Positions 7,616 through 15,443 of a stretch of DNA of 27,689 nucleotides are shown here, in pieces. Below the pieces are notes generated by a model, which saw only the letters and a program-made list of their open reading frames with translations, was not told the DNA's origin and made no database searches. Location of the stretch: contig JBEKOI010000062.1 in the NCBI GenBank assembly GCA_049521915.1, positions 1 through 27,689 on the forward strand. The letters are read 5' to 3'. The DNA comes from Bog-756 sp049521915 (GTDB lineage: Bacteria > Actinomycetota > Acidimicrobiia > Acidimicrobiales > RAAP-2). The position numbers and the translations under genes were made by a program. Numbering within the stretch: position 1 is the first letter of the stretch; every line of letters begins with the position of its first letter.

Positions 7616-7885
7616 ATGGTTGACAGGCGACCGGTAGAGGACGGGTCTTTCTTGGCTGACGGGCTGGCGGGGAGCACTCCCCCCGAGGTGTACGAAGCCG
7701 GTCGCATCTGCATCGAGCCGGACTGCCGGGTCCGACTCTCGAGGTACAACAGCACCGACTGGTGCGCACTGCACGAGAGCCCGGCCTCGAGCCAGCGGCC
7801 CTATGACACATCGACCAGGCAGCGGGGCCGGCGCCGCAACCGGCGGAAATCGGGGACGAAGTCGTCGAGGCAGACCGCCGCCTGA
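7616..7885 (+). CDS. Small zinc-ribbon-like protein with basic tail (89 residues)
   Basis: The ATG at 7616 is preceded by AAGGGGTAAAGG. Residues 32-53 contain C-x4-C-x12-C-x2-H (C32, C37, C50, H53) around the segment RLSRYNSTDWCALH. I have seen this CxxxxC...LSRYN...CxxH pattern in short actinobacterial proteins of unknown role, and it is a plausible zinc-binding site. The C-terminus (69-85) is strongly basic (RQRGRRRNRRKSG), which suggests nucleic-acid contact. The gene is divergent from the GH13 gene, and its upstream region carries the 12-base tandem repeat. Function is unknown; nucleic-acid binding is inference. Confidence 0.7.
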   Translation: MVDRRPVEDGSFLADGLAGSTPPEVYEAGRICIEPDCRVRLSRYNSTDWCALHESPASSQRPYDTSTRQRGRRRNRRKSGTKSSRQTAA

Positions 7886-8127
7886 TCGGACCCTCCGCGG
7901 GCCACTGGCATCCGCGGCTCCGGTTCGGGGAACTGAGGCCTGGCTGGACGTCGACGTGACCGGCCGTGCGCCCCGTTCGCCCCGTTCGCGGCGCGCCGAC
8001 GGCCGCCACCACCCCGACGGCCGCTGATCGAACGGCGCGACCTGCCGATGGCGTCTACGGTGACCCGATGCCGTCCACGGACCCGTCACCGGATCCGACG
8101 GCACCGACCGATCATCGGAGGTAGGAC

Positions 8128-8889
8128 ATGACGAGTCGCCTTCAGGGAACAGTGGCCCTGGTTACCGGGGCATCGAGCGGGATCGGCGAGGCCACCGCGG
8201 TGGCCCTGGCCGCAGAGGGCGCCTCGGTGGCCATCGCCGCCCGGCGCCTCGACCGGTTGGAGGCCATCGCCGAGCGGATCCGCCCCCACGCCGAAGTGCT
8301 GGTCATCGAGACCGACGTCACCGACGAGGCGGCGGCCCGAGCCATGGTGGAGCGCACGGTGGGGGAGTTCGGCCGCCTGGACACCCTGGTCAACAATGCC
8401 GGGGTGATGCTGCTCGGCCCGATCCTCGACGCCCCGGTCGAGGAGTGGAGGCGGATGGTCGAGCTCAATGTGCTGGGCCTGCTGTACTGCACCCACGCGG
8501 CGTTGCCCCACCTGCTCCGCGGGGCCGAGCGTGAGCCCCGGCATGTGGCCGACGTGGTCAATGTGAGCTCTGTGGCCGGCCGGGTGGCCCGGCAGGGCAA
8601 CGGCGTCTACAGCGCCACCAAATTCGGGGTGGCGGCGTTCTCCGAGTCCCTGCGCCAGGAGGTGACCCGCCGGCACGTACGGGTCACCGTCATCGAGCCG
8701 GGACAGGTGATGACCGAACTGGTCTCACACAACCGCCCGGAGGTCATCGAGGGCATGTTGGCCACCTTCGGCCAGGTGGAGCCGATGCGCTCCGAGGACA
8801 TCGCCGAGTCGATCGTCTTCACCGTCACCCGCCCCCGGCACGTGGTGGTGAACGAGGTCCTGATCCGACCGACCGAACAGGAACGCTGA
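8128..8889 (+). CDS. Short-chain dehydrogenase/reductase (classical SDR)
   Basis: The 253-residue product is a typical classical SDR of usual length. It has the cofactor motif TGASSGIG (13-20), D63 after the fourth strand, NNAG (89-92), N114, the catalytic Ser in NVSSVAG (S147/S148) and Y161-x3-K165 in YSATK. An Arg pair at 39-40 after the second strand favours NADP(H). It should oxidise an alcohol or reduce a carbonyl; the substrate cannot be read from sequence. The ATG at 8128 has GGAGG 7 bases upstream. The stop TGA (8887-8889) abuts the GTG of the hotdog gene with no gap, so the two genes form a coupled pair, possibly in acyl-CoA or polyketide-type metabolism. Confidence 0.92.
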   Translation: MTSRLQGTVALVTGASSGIGEATAVALAAEGASVAIAARRLDRLEAIAERIRPHAEVLVIETDVTDEAAARAMVERTVGEFGRLDTLVNNAGVMLLGPILDAPVEEWRRMVELNVLGLLYCTHAALPHLLRGAEREPRHVADVVNVSSVAGRVARQGNGVYSATKFGVAAFSESLRQEVTRRHVRVTVIEPGQVMTELVSHNRPEVIEGMLATFGQVEPMRSEDIAESIVFTVTRPRHVVVNEVLIRPTEQER

Positions 8890-10572
8890 GTGGTTGTCGG
8901 CGGGTACCCGCCCAGCCGTCACTTCCTCAGCGACCTGGGCATGGAAGCCGAGGTCACCTCCGAGTCCACGGCCAAGGTCCGTATCCCGGTGACCCCGTAC
9001 GTCACCGGACCCGATGGAGGGGTCAGGGTCGGGGTGCTGGCCACCCTGGTGGACGTCGTGGGTGGCTCCGCCGCCCTCCGATCCCTCCATCCCGATTGGA
9101 TGGCCACCGCCGATCTGGCCTTGCAGGTGGTGCGGCCGGCCGTCGGCCCCTACGTCGAGGCGCGGGCCACGGTGTTGCGAAGGGGCCGGACCACCCTGGT
9201 CGTCGAGGCTCTGGTTTTCGACGTGGACTACGACGGCTCAGACATGGACCACGACGGCTCCGGTACCGACGGCACCGACGGCGCCGGCTCCCCGGCGGCC
9301 TGGGCCTCCATGACCTTCGCCGTCCTGCCAGGGAGGGACACCAACCCGATGCAGGACGTGTCGTCGGAGCTGCCCGTCCGATGGGCACTCACCGGGTCCG
9401 GACTCGAGGGTCCGGTCGACGATGTCCTGTCCATCTCGGTGGATGACGCCGCCTCGGGCGTGGTCTCGTTGCCCATGCGCGCGTACCTCCGCAATTCGTT
9501 CGGTGCCGTACAGGGCGGAGTCATGGCCACGCTCGGAGAGGTGGCCACCGTCGAGATGCTGGGCGCGGACGTCGGGTTCGAGGGCGTGCCCGTCGTGACC
9601 GACCTGCAGGTGGCCTATCTGGCCCTCGGGCGCGTCGGGCCCATCGTGTCCCGGTCGAGGAGGCTCGATGCCGGTGGTCCGACGTCCACCGGGAGCGCGG
9701 TCGTGGAGCTGCTCGACCGAGGTGCCGATGACCGGCTCACCACGGTGATCAGCGTCGATCGCCGCCATGCGGTCGGCGAGTACCTGCGGCTCGAGCGCTG
9801 GGATGTTCCGGCACCCCCCGGCAGCGACCTCTTCGAAATCGGTGGTCGTGCTCCGCTGGACGCCCACCAGATGGGGGCCGGCGGAGGACTTCGCACCGGC
9901 GCCCTGCTGACCAGCGTCGATTCGTTGGGTGGCTTCCTGTGCGGCCTGTCGGTCCATCCGGAGTGGATCGTGACCACGTCCATGATGGCCACGATCGCCC
10001 ACCTCTCCCATCGGGGGCCGCTCCGGCTGCACGGTCGGATCCTGCGCCGCGGGCGCAACGCGGTGGTGGCCGCGTTGGACGTCGTCGATGAAGGCCTCGC
10101 CGACCGGGCGGTTGCCGCAATCACCATGACGAGCGCCGTCCTCGACCCCGGCACCATGGACCTCCCCGTCACCCGCCCCTTCGCCATCCCCATGGGTCCG
10201 CCGGATCCTGATGCACCGCCCCCGGAGGAATTCTTCTGCATCGAGCCCGGTACGGGGTCGGTGACCCGGCTGGAGCTGGCCGAGCGGCTGCGCAATCCCT
10301 GGGGCATTCTTCACGGGGGTGCGGTGGCCATGCTTTTCGATGTGGCCGCGTGCCGGGCCGTCGATGGTCGTGATGGCGGCACCGGTCGGTCGGCGGCGGC
10401 GGCGGACACGGTGATCCATTACTTGCGCCCCATCAAGGTCGGACCGGTGGAGGCCCGGTGCCGGGTGTTGGGCGGTGGTCCGGGACGGACGCTGGTGCGG
10501 GTGGCCGTGCACGACATGGGGGCCGACGCCCGGTTGGCCACTATGGGCACGGTCGCCGTCCTCTCTGTCTGA
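8890..10572 (+). CDS. Four-domain hotdog-fold (PaaI-type thioesterase-like) protein
   Basis: The 560-residue product contains four hotdog segments. A1 (about 12-147) has GVLATLVDVVGG (49-60). B1 (about 158-292) has LRNSFGAVQGG (200-210) and the acidic E217. A2 (about 314-418) has GALLTSVDSLGG (337-348). B2 (about 430-560) has LRNPWGILHGG (467-477) and D484. A1 and A2 share HP(D/E)W-x2-T and V/I-LRRGR-x3-VV. B1 and B2 share LRN-x2-G-x3-GG and DLQVAYL / DTVIHYL. The order is thus A-B-A-B, as if a double-hotdog gene had duplicated internally. PaaI-type thioesterases are usually single domains of about 140 residues. All four segments keep an acidic residue at the active-helix position (D55, E217, D344, D484). 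A Gly/Asp-rich insert (113-133) interrupts A1. The GTG start has AGGA 8 bases upstream and directly follows the SDR stop. Acyl-CoA thioesterase activity is inferred. Confidence 0.85.
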   Translation: MVVGGYPPSRHFLSDLGMEAEVTSESTAKVRIPVTPYVTGPDGGVRVGVLATLVDVVGGSAALRSLHPDWMATADLALQVVRPAVGPYVEARATVLRRGRTTLVVEALVFDVDYDGSDMDHDGSGTDGTDGAGSPAAWASMTFAVLPGRDTNPMQDVSSELPVRWALTGSGLEGPVDDVLSISVDDAASGVVSLPMRAYLRNSFGAVQGGVMATLGEVATVEMLGADVGFEGVPVVTDLQVAYLALGRVGPIVSRSRRLDAGGPTSTGSAVVELLDRGADDRLTTVISVDRRHAVGEYLRLERWDVPAPPGSDLFEIGGRAPLDAHQMGAGGGLRTGALLTSVDSLGGFLCGLSVHPEWIVTTSMMATIAHLSHRGPLRLHGRILRRGRNAVVAALDVVDEGLADRAVAAITMTSAVLDPGTMDLPVTRPFAIPMGPPDPDAPPPEEFFCIEPGTGSVTRLELAERLRNPWGILHGGAVAMLFDVAACRAVDGRDGGTGRSAAAADTVIHYLRPIKVGPVEARCRVLGGGPGRTLVRVAVHDMGADARLATMGTVAVLSV

Positions 10573-10605
10573 CGTCCTCTCTGTCTGACGTCCTCTCTGT
10601 CTGAC
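10558..10605. repeat. 16-base tandem repeat, three perfect copies
   Basis: GTCCTCTCTGTCTGAC is repeated three times without change (10558-10573, 10574-10589, 10590-10605), and a degraded fourth end follows (GCTGTCTGAC). The first copy contains the final codons and stop of the hotdog gene, so the array probably arose by duplication of the 3' end of that gene. Confidence 0.9.
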
Positions 10606-10879
10606 ACCCCGCTGTCTGACAGGTCGCCGTCCTCGCTCCTGTCACCTCGCGGTCGGGCGCGCAGGCCTGGCAGCCAGGTCTGTCAGGCCTGCGCCCTGCC
10701 CGGGGTGCCGGGCCGACAAGCCGTCCACCCCGGCCCGGGGGAAGGGTGCCCTGACCTCGACCTGGCTGAACTGGCGATGGCCCGGGTCGCCGGTCCGCGA
10801 TCGGCCCCGGCCCGGGTTCTAAGGTGTCCTGCCGACGGCGCATCCCCACCGGGAGCGCTGCAGCGACACGGAGGTTGCC
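10573..10879. other. Intergenic region between hotdog and DUF308 genes
   Basis: This 307-base gap holds the 16-base repeat array, an 11-base-stem hairpin (10659-10694) and further GC-rich sequence. It ends with the GGAGG ribosome site of the next gene. A weak -10-like TCTAAG occurs near 10818. No convincing coding frame was found. Confidence 0.5.
10659..10694 (+). terminator. GC-rich hairpin after the hotdog gene, possible terminator
   Basis: GCGCAGGCCTG (10659-10669) and CAGGCCTGCGC (10684-10694) pair perfectly over 11 bases around a 14-base loop. No T-run follows, so it is not a classical intrinsic terminator. It could stop transcription of the SDR-hotdog pair or stabilise its 3' end. Confidence 0.4.
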
Positions 10880-11464
10880 ATGGCCGGGCCAGGGGGAGCG
10901 GGTGTCACGGCGGAGGATCGAGACATCCTTCGCATCATCGGGAAGTCGTGGGGGTGGGTGCTGTTCTTCGGCATCGTGACCCTGATCCTCGGGGTCCTGG
11001 TCACCATCAAACCCCGTGACACGGTCTACGCATTTGCCATCCTGCTCGGGATCTGGCTCTTTGTGGCCGGCCTCTTCCGGATCGTGATGGCCATCGCCGA
11101 CCACGAGGACACCGGCGGCGTGCGCTGGTTCACGGCCTTCTTGGGGTTGCTGTCGGTCGTCGTCGGGATCCTCTTCCTGCGTCACACGGATGAGACCGTG
11201 ACCACACTGGCCTTTCTCATCGGACTGTTCTGGGTGGTGGGGGGCATCATCGAGTTCTTCACCGCCTACACCGACAAGGGGTCCGAGGCCCGGGGTTGGA
11301 GGATCGCCATGGGCGTGCTTGCCTTCGCTGCCGGCATCGTGACCCTGGTCGTGCCCCATCTGACCCTGGCCACCCTGGCCGTGATCATGGGCATCTGGTT
11401 GATCATCTACGGGGTGCTGGAGATCGCGCTCTCACTCCAGCTGCGCCACCTGGCCGACGTCTGA
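10880..11464 (+). CDS. DUF308/HdeD-family six-helix membrane protein
   Basis: The 194-residue product is highly hydrophobic with about six transmembrane segments in three similar pairs (roughly 24-43, 48-69, 83-101, 107-127, 141-157, 162-184). Each pair has the pattern G-x-L-x3-G-x-V/I-T-x5, then a helix of the LLGIWLFVAGLFRI type. This is the DUF308 (HdeD) signature. Family members are inner-membrane proteins; the Escherichia coli HdeD contributes to acid resistance, but most actinobacterial copies have no known role. The ATG at 10880 has GGAGG 5 bases upstream, so the start is secure. It faces the broken MFS gene tail to tail. Confidence 0.85.
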   Translation: MAGPGGAGVTAEDRDILRIIGKSWGWVLFFGIVTLILGVLVTIKPRDTVYAFAILLGIWLFVAGLFRIVMAIADHEDTGGVRWFTAFLGLLSVVVGILFLRHTDETVTTLAFLIGLFWVVGGIIEFFTAYTDKGSEARGWRIAMGVLAFAAGIVTLVVPHLTLATLAVIMGIWLIIYGVLEIALSLQLRHLADV

Positions 11465-11497
11465 GCCGGATCCCGCCCCGCCCCGAGGTTGTCCTGC

Positions 11498-11529
11498 GGC
11501 GTCACGGCGGCCCGGCGTCACGGCGGCCC
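11498..11529. repeat. 16-base direct tandem duplication
   Basis: GGCGTCACGGCGGCCC occurs twice in a row (11498-11513, 11514-11529) in the 82-base gap between the convergent DUF308 and MFS genes. Confidence 0.85.
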
Positions 11530-11546
11530 GGGTCTCGTGCACCCGC

Positions 11547-12916
11547 TCATCCTTCGGTGATGGTGCCGCCCGGGACGATGGCCAGTTCGGCGTTCATGAG
11601 GTGGGGCTCGTGATCGGCATGGGCGGCCTCCGACGTGGCTGTCGGGATGAACACGGCGGCCACGATCGCCACCAGGGTCATCAGAGCCAGGAAGGCGAAG
11701 CCGCGGGTATACCCGCTCGCCGCCGGTAGCCCGTCTCTCAGCAGCATGGATGTCACGATGGAGGACATCACCGCGGCCCCGACGGCGCCCCCGATGGTGC
11801 GGATGTTGGCATTCATCCCGCTGGCCACTCCAGTCTGGGACGGGGGCACGGCTTGGACGATGAGGTTGGACATCGCCGAGAAGGCCAGGCCCAGCCCGAC
11901 GCCGAGCAGGGTGCTGGCCAGGGAGATCTCCCACGGTCGGGTATGGGCGAAGGCCAGGATGAGGTACGAGGTCAACGAGAAGATGGATCCGATGATCACC
12001 GCGGCCTTGGACCCGAAGGCCGCGGCGATCCGGCCCGAGAGCATCCCGAAGATGAACATGGTCACCGTCAGGGGCAGCAGGTAGAGGCCCGACTGGATGA
12101 TGCTGGCCCCGAACCCGTAGCCGGACGATTTCGGGGTCTGCAGGAATTGGGGCAGGAAGGCGATGACCGAGTACATCCCGATGCCGAAGAGAAAGGCGAC
12201 CAGGTTGTTCGTCCAGACCGCGCCCCGGGCGAACCCCATCCCCACGACGGGGCTTCGCTGACCCCGAGGAGCAGGGCCACCAGCCAGCCCGACAGGAGCA
12301 CCGCGGCCACCCAGCTCACCCGGCCCGGGGTCCGGACCGGCGACTCGGGGACGAACAGGTGCGCGCACACGGCGGCGACCAACGTGATGATGAGCGGGAT
12401 CCAGAACAACCAGTGGTAGTCGAGGTTTTCGACGATGGGTCCGGCCAGGACGATCCCCGCCCCGCCGCCGACGGCCGTCATGGCTGCGACCACACCCACC
12501 CCGGTGGCGACCCGTTCGTGGGGGAACTCGTCCCGGATGATGCCGAAGGCCAGGGGGAGGACGGCGGCCCCGATGCCCTGGATGGCCCGGGCCACGATGA
12601 GCACGACGATGGACTGTGCCAGCCCGGCCAGCGCCGACCCGACGGCCAGGGCGAGGAGGGTGACCACCAGCATCCGCTCCTTGCCCACCATGTCTCCCAC
12701 CCGGCCCAGGATGGGCGTGAAGACCGATGCCGACAGCAAGAAGACGGTCACCACCCAGGTCACCGTGGACTGGGTGGTGTGGAGGTCGAGCTGGATGGTC
12801 CTCAGAACCGGGGTCACCAGCGACTGGAGCAGGGCGTAGGACGAGACGCCGAGCAACAGCACGATGAAGGTGGTCCTGTAGTGGGCTCGTTCGGTCGATC
12901 TGGTCATGGGGGTCAC
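11547..12916 (-). pseudogene. DHA2-type MFS drug exporter, broken by internal deletion and frameshift
   Basis: Two adjacent frames encode the halves of one MFS protein. The first (12916 down to about 12240) covers helices 1-7, including LGRVGDMVGKER as motif A, VARAIQGIGAA, and the end of helix 7, GVSEAPSWGWGSP. The second (about 12240 down to 11547) resumes at GFARGAVWTNNLVAFLFG and includes LPQFLQTPKSSGYG and the later helices. In intact 14-helix DHA2 transporters roughly 30-40 residues (helix 8 and the following loop) separate these points. Here they are missing and the frame changes. The junction ATGGGGTTCGCC (minus strand, 12239-12228) can be read as both GWGSP and MGFA, which suggests a deletion between two copies of this 12-mer. 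GTG 12916 or ATG 12907 could start it. It is either a true pseudogene or an assembly error. No compensating frameshift signal is seen. Confidence 0.8.
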
Positions 12917-12975
12917 AGGGGTGCCGGGCGGTGCGAAACGGAATCAGCGCTCTGCTTACGGTAGACCAAGCGGAA

Positions 12976-13047
12976 GGACCATTCGACGCTCACCCCGGCG
13001 GACCATTCGACGCTCACCCCGGCGGACCATTCGACGCTCATCCCGAC
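12976..13047. repeat. 24-base tandem repeat, three copies
   Basis: A 24-base unit beginning GGACCATTCGACGCTCA and ending CCCGGC is present at 12976-12999 and 13000-13023 perfectly, and at 13024-13047 with two changes. It lies just upstream of the MFS pseudogene start and downstream of the DUF4328 gene. The frames through it give an eight-residue repeat but have no start signal, so I treat it as noncoding. Confidence 0.9.
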
Positions 13048-13054
13048 GAACGGC

Positions 13055-13903
13055 CTATGGCCCGATGGCCGGGGGCTGGTCGGCCGGCCCGGACGGACCC
13101 GGAGCCAGCAATCGTCGATGGGTGTCGGCGATGAGCTCCACCGCCGCCCTCCCCTCGAGCGCGAATCCGACACCGAGGGCCAGGGTGATGGCGGCGAAGA
13201 CGAATCCCACCGGGCTCCCCAGCAAGGCGAGGACGGCGGTGACCGTGTTCATGACCAGCACGGCGATGAACAGGGCCCACATGCGGGCGACCACCGTTCG
13301 GCCCGGGTCACCGGGCGGGAGGCAGTCCCGGATGGACTGGTAGGGGAACCAGAAGTTGACGACCGGGATGAACCAGCTGCCCACGCCGAGCCCGGGCGAG
13401 CGCCTGGCCGGGACGGACAGGAACTGGGCCGTCCTCGCCGCCTCGAACTGCCACCTCAGGAACAGGACGTAGAAGGGCGCGATGAGGACCAGGTTCAACA
13501 GGGTGAGCAGGTTCAGATCGCCGGGGATGGCCTGGTCCTGGACGACCCCGGTCTGACGCTGAACGTCGATGTTGTGGAGGACCTCCCGGAGGGCCGACCG
13601 CTCAGCCCACGCCGCCAACAGGCCGACGAGGATCACAGCCAGGTACCCGACCAGCGCCCGCCTGGCCCACGGCCCCGCCCTCACCTCCGCCGCGAAGCGG
13701 TCGTGGACCCACGTGCCGGGGAAGGTTCCGCCGGATGTGCCGGAGGCAGCGGTCTCGGGCCAGGCGGAGCCGGGACGAAGGGGCGCCGACGGGTCTGAGG
13801 CGAATCCCGTCCACCCCTGCCCATCCCACCAGCGCCATGCCCTCACCCCGGCCGGATCGGGATACCAGCCCGGAGGCGGCCCGCCGGGCCAATCGGGATT
13901 CAC
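13055..13903 (-). CDS. DUF2510-DUF4328 membrane protein
   Basis: The 282-residue product starts with a short DUF2510 motif, PPGWYPDPAG...RWWDGQGWTGF (10-34), a small actinobacterial module that precedes membrane domains. A linker rich in Ser, Gly and Pro follows. Then come about five hydrophobic segments of DUF4328 type (around 84-101, 133-152, 178-192, 211-230 and 233-252), including the loop PVVNFWFPYQSIRDC. The role is unknown. DUF2510 proteins are membrane-anchored and often sit near secretion or transport genes. GTG at 13903 is the last start before the conserved WYPDP motif; GGAG lies further upstream than ideal. It is 53 bases downstream of the MFS_3 gene on the same strand and may be cotranscribed with it. 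Confidence 0.8.
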   Translation of the reverse strand: MNPDWPGGPPPGWYPDPAGVRAWRWWDGQGWTGFASDPSAPLRPGSAWPETAASGTSGGTFPGTWVHDRFAAEVRAGPWARRALVGYLAVILVGLLAAWAERSALREVLHNIDVQRQTGVVQDQAIPGDLNLLTLLNLVLIAPFYVLFLRWQFEAARTAQFLSVPARRSPGLGVGSWFIPVVNFWFPYQSIRDCLPPGDPGRTVVARMWALFIAVLVMNTVTAVLALLGSPVGFVFAAITLALGVGFALEGRAAVELIADTHRRLLAPGPSGPADQPPAIGP

Positions 13904-13956
13904 CGGGCGAACAGTAGCTCCGGGCTGTGGCCGGGAGGGCTGAGCCGTCGTCCGTC

Positions 13957-15255
13957 CTACAGGGGCTCTCCCTCGCCGATCTCGGTGGTGACCTCGCCGA
14001 TCGCCCTCGTCTCCGACCCCGGAGACAGCGGCTGGCCACCCCCGCTGTCGCGCCAGAGCGCCGGGACGCGCCAGAGGAGAACGGCCACGCCGGCCACGCA
14101 GACCAGTCCCCCCGACCACACGGCGAACTGGGGGCCGCCGATGGCTGCGGCCATACCTGTCTCGGCGTCGCCGAGCCGCGGTCCCCCGGCCACCACCGCG
14201 AAGAACGTCCCCGACAGGCGTCCCTGCAGGTGCTCGGGAACGGTGCGTTGTTGCACGGCCTGGCGGAAGACGGCCGAGACGACGTCGGCGGCACCGGCGA
14301 TGGCCAGCAGTGAGAGCCCGATCCACAGCACCGGAACGACGCCGAACACGGCGATGGTCGTGCCCCAGATGACCACGCAGGCGGCGATGGCCCGGCCCTG
14401 GTGCCGGACCCGGCTGCACCATCCGGTGAACAGCGAGCCGACGAGGGCCCCGGCCCCAGGCGCCGCATACAGGAGGCCGACCACGCCGGCACCCCCGCCG
14501 AACAGGCCGACCCCGAGGGCCGGGAAGACGGCCCGGGGCATTCCGAAGATCATGGCGTTGAGGTCGATCCAGTAGGTGGCCGACAACAGCTTCTGGCGAC
14601 CGAGGTGGCGGAATCCCTCGGCCATCGACCGGAGACCCAACGGCGTTCCGCCACCCGCCGGGACCAGGGCCGGAAGAAGCAGGGCGGCGATGAGGGCGAC
14701 GGCGTACGTGGCCACGTCGATCCCGTAGACCGCGCTCAGGCCGATGGTGGCGATGAGTATGCCGGCCAGGGCCGGTCCGGCCACTAGGGCCAACTGCTGG
14801 ATGGAGGTCTGCAGGGCGATGGCCGAGGTCACGTCCGGCCCGTCGACCAGCATGGGGAGGGCGGCCCGACGCGCCGGCCAGTCGACGCCCTGGAAGCCGG
14901 CTCCGGCCGCGGTGCAGGCGAACAGTGGCCACACCGCCGGATGGGAGAACGAGGCGTTGGCCACCAGCCCGCCGACGGCTGTGGCCATGGCCATCTGGGT
15001 GAGGATCAGTACCTTCCTCCGGTCCATGGCGTCGGCCAGGGTTCCGCCCCACAGGGCGCCGGCCAGCAGCGGCACCAGCTGGGCGAGGCCGATGAGGCCG
15101 ACGACCAGCGTCGAGTGGGTCAGCCCGTAGGCCTGGAACGACACCGCCACCAGGGTGAGTTGGGATCCAAGTCCCGAGACCGTCTGGCCGGCCCACAGGC
15201 GCCGGAAGTGGCGGTACTTCCTGAGCGGGGCGATGTCGACCACGAAGCGGGGCAC
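13957..15255 (-). CDS. MFS exporter, MFS_3 / EntS-like
   Basis: The product is 432 residues with about 12 transmembrane helices. The N-terminus IAPLRKYRHFRRLWAGQTVSGLGSQL is typical of the MFS_3 (transmembrane secretion effector / enterobactin exporter-like) group. The motif-A loop reads GGTLADAMDRRKVL (75-88), and PEHLQGRLSG lies between later helices. Such proteins export small molecules such as siderophores, macrolides or secondary metabolites using the proton gradient. The C-terminal tail (about 400-432) is hydrophilic. GTG 15255 is the longest sensible start; GTG 15243 would also begin at the conserved region. No Shine-Dalgarno is visible. It is divergent from the small gene at 15444. 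The substrate is unknown. Confidence 0.88.
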   Translation of the reverse strand: MPRFVVDIAPLRKYRHFRRLWAGQTVSGLGSQLTLVAVSFQAYGLTHSTLVVGLIGLAQLVPLLAGALWGGTLADAMDRRKVLILTQMAMATAVGGLVANASFSHPAVWPLFACTAAGAGFQGVDWPARRAALPMLVDGPDVTSAIALQTSIQQLALVAGPALAGILIATIGLSAVYGIDVATYAVALIAALLLPALVPAGGGTPLGLRSMAEGFRHLGRQKLLSATYWIDLNAMIFGMPRAVFPALGVGLFGGGAGVVGLLYAAPGAGALVGSLFTGWCSRVRHQGRAIAACVVIWGTTIAVFGVVPVLWIGLSLLAIAGAADVVSAVFRQAVQQRTVPEHLQGRLSGTFFAVVAGGPRLGDAETGMAAAIGGPQFAVWSGGLVCVAGVAVLLWRVPALWRDSGGGQPLSPGSETRAIGEVTTEIGEGEPL

Positions 15256-15409
15256 CGGCCAACGGTAGTGGTGCCGGAACCGGTCCCCGGGATACCCCCG
15301 GCCCCGGCCGGCGATCGGGGCTTCGACCCTCGACCCGGGTCCACCCGGCGCTGATATGCAGGTGAACGCGCCTGTCCGACCCGGACATTGCCGAGAATTC
15401 GGATGACAC

Positions 15410-15436
15410 TTGACCGGCTACTTGGTTGGCTATACT
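15410..15436 (+). promoter_or_regulatory. Promoter of the small gene at 15444
   Basis: TTGACC (15410-15415) and TATACT (15431-15436, five of six consensus bases) stand in front of the GTG at 15444. The spacer is 15 bases, short of the usual 17. The predicted transcription start, about 7 bases past the -10, falls at 15443-15444, on the GTG itself, so the transcript would be leaderless. Confidence 0.55.
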
Positions 15437-15443
15437 CCCCTCC

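Noticed and set aside
6024..7637. 537-codon open frame on the plus strand
   Set aside because: Antisense to the GH13 gene, whose catalytic motifs are unambiguous.
8068..8124. 18-codon upstream frame before the SDR gene
   Set aside because: It ends inside the SDR ribosome site and could couple translation, but it has no ribosome site of its own and its Pro/Thr/Asp composition looks random.
10811..10824. Second KstR-like site before the DUF308 gene (GTTCTA)
   Set aside because: Only the right half matches; the left half is GC-rich with no AAC.
12976..13047. CRISPR array
   Set aside because: The units are directly adjacent without spacers and there are no cas genes.
12913..13173. Repeat protein with SVEWSAGV units
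   Set aside because: It is the translation of the 24-base tandem repeat without a ribosome site or domain, and overlaps the DUF4328 gene.
13055..15409. One 784-codon minus-strand protein
   Set aside because: Only the last 282 codons carry a real product (DUF2510-DUF4328); the rest is out of frame with the MFS_3 gene on the same strand.
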